From: Capitella teleta
Taxonomy: Eukaryota; Annelida; Polychaeta; Capitellidae
DNA: 64,000 bases
Direction: 5' to 3'
NCBI GenBank assembly: GCA_000328365.1
Contig: KB308559.1
Span: 516,544 to 580,543 of the forward strand
In this document: piece after piece, positions 61,701-64,000 of the stretch
Layout: each line of letters starts with the position of its first letter
How positions within the stretch are numbered: the stretch's first letter is position 1
Notes under the pieces: generated by a model
Told to the model about the DNA's origin: nothing
Database searches by the model: none
What the model saw: the letters and a program-made list of their open reading frames with translations, nothing else
Made by a program: the position numbers and the translations under genes

Positions 61701-63571
61701 ATAGGGAAGCAATATTTAGAGTTTTGAACTGAATTATTTCCACTGGAGAATAACATCACTACTTTGGTCCAGAAAGAAAAGAAAAGCCCAAAATAACTAC
61801 GCAGAATGATAAATGTATAAGCGAGTTGTTATTTAACTTGAGTTAATTATGAGCGGCCCATTTCCAGCATTGCGGCATCTTTCTCCAGCGCAATCCCTGT
61901 ACGCAGCCGCATACCCTCCGAATATGGCTCTATATACCGATGCGCACACACACTCTAAATTTGCATCATATCTCGGCCCAAATCAATTGCACTTACTTGA
62001 AGACATACTATGCAACATGCTTTGCTGGCACCTCGCGACATGGTTCACGAGGCAATTTGTCCCTCTTCTAACTTTGCTCTGATCTCTCTCTCTCTCTCTT
62101 TCTCTCTCTCAGGTTTATTCCGAAGTCGACCAACCTGTCGAGGCGCGCGAGTTCAACAGCGTCCTGACCGTGACGGACATGGTTGACCAACTGAAGCTGC
62201 AGACCAAGGAGGTGATGTACCACCGCATCCCTATGTGGGATGACTCAGCCCCAGCAGAAAAGGTTGCCCAGACCCAGTCTCAACTCTCAACAGTGCTCAT
62301 GGTTCTCTTCCCCAGCATTTCGACCAGATCATGCAAATCATCAACGGACTGGACGAGGTGAACACGGACGAAGATGGCCCGGCTCTTGTCTTCCAGTGCA
62401 GGACTGGAAAAGGGCGCACGACGACAGCCATGGCCATCGCGGGACTCATCATATCGCACAAAAAGGTAGGTCGTGTCGTCTTTCATATTCATGGGCCATT
62501 AGTACTCGACCCACGTGACCCTTAGGGTTTCCCGTATGGCACAAAACCAGGCGAAGAGGAAAGGGTGAGTTTGCCGAACGCCAAGTACACGCAAGGTCAC
62601 TACAAGGTCAGAGAGCGATTCCCAACTTGAGAACTATTTTCTTAGGGTTTGTCTTTTTTCAACAAGGTCGTACAGGATGTTGTGAGGAGGATACCAGACG
62701 GGCAGCAAGTGAAGAGGGAAGTCGACTTCATCCTGAACCAGTGTTCGGACACGATGACCCCGATGCACTACCACATGCGAGAGATCATCTTCGTCACATA
62801 CAACAAAGTATGAACTATCATAACGCACTTCATCTACCTTCACTGGTTCCCTGGTCATATATACATAATGACACAAGCACACACCGATGACAAGTGATAT
62901 CTCATTGGCTGCTATTTATAGTAACATTTAGTCAACTGGTCGTATTCAACAAATACTGTGAATTTAGTTTCACTCGCCTCACCTTATGAGCCATTTTGGG
63001 AATTCCGAGTGACGTCATGTGACATCGAGTGAAATAATTATGGATGTACCAAAATAGGGGTCAGTTTTCATCGGTGTGTGCCGGTGCTCCTTTTAGTAGC
63101 GCCGGAGACCAGTGAATTCATCTACCCTCATCTCACTAAGCATAGCGCACTTTTTGTCCATATTCATAACACACTGCCATTTTTACACTTTCACAGATGA
63201 AGAAATCCAAAACTTCCGCCGAGCAAACTTTCCAGAAGAAGCGCAGTTTGGATTACTTGGAGCGATACATCTATCTCATTCTCTTCAACACGTATCTGCA
63301 TTGTGAGAGACGCACAAAGTGGAGCAGTTCATTCACCAGTTGGATGACGAATGTGAGTGCGTTATGATTTCCTCCGTGAACGTTATGATTTCTGTACAAT
63401 TTGATTCTGAAATGTAATTCACAGGTTGCAGCTAAAGCAGGCATGTACGAGATTCTGGACAATCTGGCGTTCCTGGACTTCGAGCCATCGGCTTGCCAGT
63501 TGAGGACACGAAGAGCACGCTGGAATATCCATTCAATGGTCACACTGCCCACCAGAGGTCACTTTGTGTGA
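46779..63571 (+). CDS. PALD1: Paladin (PALD1), 18 coding exons visible, one catalytic exon missing in a gap
   Basis: Exons: 46779-46881, 52533-52690, 55333-55515, 55569-55736, 55864-56027, 56087-56162, [gap], 59738-59849, 59904-60008, 60107-60202, 60255-60389, 60441-60557, 60609-60839, 62113-62262, 62316-62465, 62526-62606, 62667-62807, 63197-63352, 63425-63571 (2473 nt seen, about 824 aa; human is 856). Exon 1 starts MGTGASSSP, like human MGTTAS, a likely N-myristoylation signal. Family blocks follow: [55 protein letters not shown] and [13 protein letters not shown]. The second phosphatase loop is [12 protein letters not shown] (exon 62316-62465). The first Cx5R loop (CQMGVGRTN in human) is absent: exon 56162 ends in phase 0, while 59738 needs two preceding bases, so an exon of length 3n+2 is missing. 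Paladins sit at inner membranes and dampen receptor signalling; some are reported as phosphoinositide phosphatases. Confidence 0.95.
46882..47604. other. Start of paladin intron 1
   Basis: Unassigned AT-rich intronic sequence. The whole intron 1 is about 5.65 kb and is largely built from mobile elements. Confidence 0.6.
47856..48020 (-). repeat. Long terminal repeat of the Gypsy fossil (3' copy)
   Basis: One of the paired direct repeats; on the minus strand it begins TGTGGCAGAC and ends TACCGACCA. A purine-rich AAAGGAAACC adjoins it, as expected for a polypurine tract. Confidence 0.88.
49793..49857. repeat. Short CATT-tailed retro-insert with 14-bp target duplication
   Basis: TCGCAGGTGACATA occurs at 49779-49792 and again at 49858-49871, flanking 65 bp that end in (CATT)n. 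A simple-repeat tail plus a 14-bp target duplication is the mark of LINE-mediated insertion (5'-truncated LINE or SINE). A similar tail (CAGAGTGCCGT, then CCACCCATTCATTCATTC) occurs at 54673-54709. Confidence 0.8.
50108..50272 (-). repeat. Long terminal repeat of the Gypsy fossil (5' copy)
   Basis: Partner of 47856-48020, same length. Directly inside it on the minus strand is TGTTGGTGACCTCGTC, in the position of a primer-binding site; I did not match it to a tRNA. Confidence 0.88.
50441..51415. other. Part of paladin intron 1, no element recognised
   Basis: Unassigned intronic sequence. An open frame at 51099-51419 has no family resemblance. Confidence 0.5.
51416..51865 (-). repeat. TTAA-type MITE family B, copy 3 (inverted)
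   Basis: It begins TTAAAGAGGACCTCTG and ends CAGAAGTCCTCTTTAA, complete with TTAA at both ends, inverted relative to copies 1 and 2. 450 bp, non-coding, in paladin intron 1. Confidence 0.85.
51866..52532. other. End of paladin intron 1
   Basis: Contains an A-rich tract at 52166-52213. The acceptor TTATCCACAG closes the intron at 52532. An ATG at 52502 is in frame with exon 2 but lies in the intron under the preferred model. Confidence 0.6.
52983..53056 (+). pseudogene. tRNA-like sequence (tRNA pseudogene or SINE head)
   Basis: 74 nt with a 7-bp acceptor stem (GTTACCT with GGGTGAC, two G-U pairs), a 5-bp T stem around TTCGATT, a GCTC/GAGC D-stem and a B-box GGTTCGATTCC. The anticodon stem does not pair and the D region has three extra bases, so it is probably not a working tRNA. 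It lies in a paladin intron. No second copy was seen to prove a SINE. Confidence 0.5.
53057..55332. other. Rest of paladin intron 2
   Basis: Apart from the CATT-tailed fragment near 54660-54712, no element or exon is recognised. Confidence 0.5.
54660..54712. repeat. CATT-tailed repeat fragment, second copy
   Basis: GTCAGAGTGCCGTGCAAATC and CACCCATTCATTCATTC match the tail of the insert at 49793-49857. A short 3' end only. Confidence 0.65.
56325..56449 (-). repeat. TTAA-type MITE family B, copy 4 (cut by the gap)
   Basis: CTTGAAACGAGATGA, GATTTCTTTTATGGGAACTG and GATCTGCTCACTCGAC match 51560-51650 of copy 3 in the same orientation. The rest would lie in the N run. Confidence 0.75.
56450..57160. 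other. Assembly gap of 711 Ns
   Basis: The gap is bounded on the left by MITE B and on the right by MITE C, both multicopy here, which may be why assembly failed. Translations through the Ns are meaningless. About 200 bp of MITE B and about 60 bp of MITE C should be inside, leaving room for the missing paladin exon. Confidence 0.99.
57161..57804 (+). repeat. TTAA-type MITE family C, copy 3 (left end in gap)
   Basis: It matches copy 2 from ATGATTCCTATGCCTGGCCC to the right terminus CCCCATCCCTTTAA. It seems to be inserted beside or into the Tc1-like remnant that starts immediately afterwards. Confidence 0.85.
57805..58555 (+). pseudogene. Tc1-like (Tc1/mariner) transposase remnant
   Basis: [18 protein letters not shown]-like sequence at about 57930-57990 is a damaged first-Asp block. 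[20 protein letters not shown] (58205-58264) carries the second Asp (D in QQDSARPH). [14 protein letters not shown] (58293-58334) carries the third acid, Glu, but in another frame, so at least one frameshift separates them. [11 protein letters not shown]-like sequence follows, near the usual C-terminus. The N-terminal HTH is reduced and terminal repeats were not resolved. It lies inside a paladin intron. Confidence 0.75.
58556..59737. other. Paladin intron, no element recognised
   Basis: Contains a T-run at 59644-59668. I searched it for the missing paladin Cx5R exon and did not find it. Confidence 0.5.
60840..62112. other. Paladin intron with (TC)n tract before the acceptor
   Basis: A polypyrimidine TC repeat at 62083-62110 leads directly into the acceptor CTCAG at 62112. 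No exon or element is recognised elsewhere in it. Confidence 0.6.
62893..63104 (+). repeat. Interspersed repeat A, copy 2
   Basis: Inverted relative to 14291-14517. It lies in the paladin intron before exon 63197. About 212 bp, non-coding. Confidence 0.75.
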
Positions 63572-64000
63572 GCGAAAGTGTCAAATGATATTACGGTCAA
63601 ACATGTTCATCATATCATTTTTATTATGATCTCAATTTTTCATTTGTATCAATTTCCTTTTTTTCTCCTGTAAATGAAATATCCTGTTATTTATATCAAT
63701 TTTTGGGAGGAATAATGTTTCATGTTATGTCGGTGCAAATCTCTTGAATTTTGTTATTTTCAATATTCTTCAAGTAGACATTTATTTCAGATTTTTCTGA
63801 ACCAGTGGGTTATTATTTTGTTCTCCATGAAAACCGTTGTGAATCGCACTTGACAATCTACACGTGTATAGATATACCCCTGCATATTAATCAAATTTCT
63901 AATTAATCATGTACATGCTATAATAAGTGATATATTTTTCAGCTCATATGCAATATTCTAATAAGCTTGTGTAATATTGCATAATTGTTTATAAAAAACC
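63572..64000 (+). other. Paladin 3' UTR and downstream sequence
   Basis: T-rich sequence after the TGA stop. No canonical AATAAA is seen before the window ends, so the 3' end may lie beyond it or use a variant signal. Confidence 0.45.

Overview
The window is animal nuclear DNA from an invertebrate. It is AT-rich. Its genes are split into many small exons by GT-AG introns, several only about 45-55 bp long, and between the genes lie many decayed transposons, MITE-like repeats, homopolymer runs and microsatellites. The gene set (chymotrypsin-like protease, astacin with EGF/CUB/TSP1, ZU5-death protein, adiponectin receptor, paladin) fits a non-vertebrate metazoan, but I cannot fix the phylum. There are no bacterial operons, CRISPR arrays or rRNA genes. 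A run of 711 Ns at 56450-57160 is an assembly gap.

Layout. 708-1890 (-): a five-exon secreted serine protease. 2287-4560: a small MITE-like repeat, then a decayed DNA transposon of ISL2EU type, carrying a SAP-domain ORF on + and DDE transposase pieces on -. 5446-8495 (+): a complete 15-exon astacin metalloprotease. 9855-17857: mostly non-coding, with an orphan first-exon candidate (9969), promoter-like clusters, tandem repeats and MITEs. 17858-24243 (+): a complete eight-exon ZU5/death-domain protein, DTHD1-like. 26264-29599 (-): a complete six-exon adiponectin receptor. 31118-31378: a 29-bp minisatellite. 31990-33315: an hAT transposase remnant followed by a TTAA MITE. 33767-46760: gene-poor, with four MITEs and a LINE fragment. 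46779-63571 (+): paladin (PALD1), of which I resolve 18 coding exons. Its first intron holds a broken Ty3/Gypsy element nested in a second ISL2EU-type copy. Another intron holds the gap, a TTAA MITE and a Tc1-like remnant.

The genes do not form one pathway. The two proteases are secreted, and the astacin domain order matches matrix or cuticle-processing astacins. The ZU5-death protein is a cytoplasmic signalling adaptor type, the AdipoR homologue is a seven-helix membrane zinc hydrolase type, and paladin is a phosphatase-fold membrane-anchored protein. Exon boundaries were set by hand from reading frame, splice consensus and family alignment. For all complete genes the summed exon lengths are divisible by three.

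Most noteworthy: (1) paladin lacks exactly the exon that should encode its first Cx5R motif, and phase arithmetic places that exon in the sequencing gap; (2) a TIR-bounded element pairs a SAP-type protein with an oppositely oriented DDE transposase; (3) a second copy of that element was split by a Gypsy insertion, which itself took a short retro-insert with a 14-bp target duplication; (4) an hAT remnant joins the head and tail of its transposase in one open frame that ends inside a MITE.
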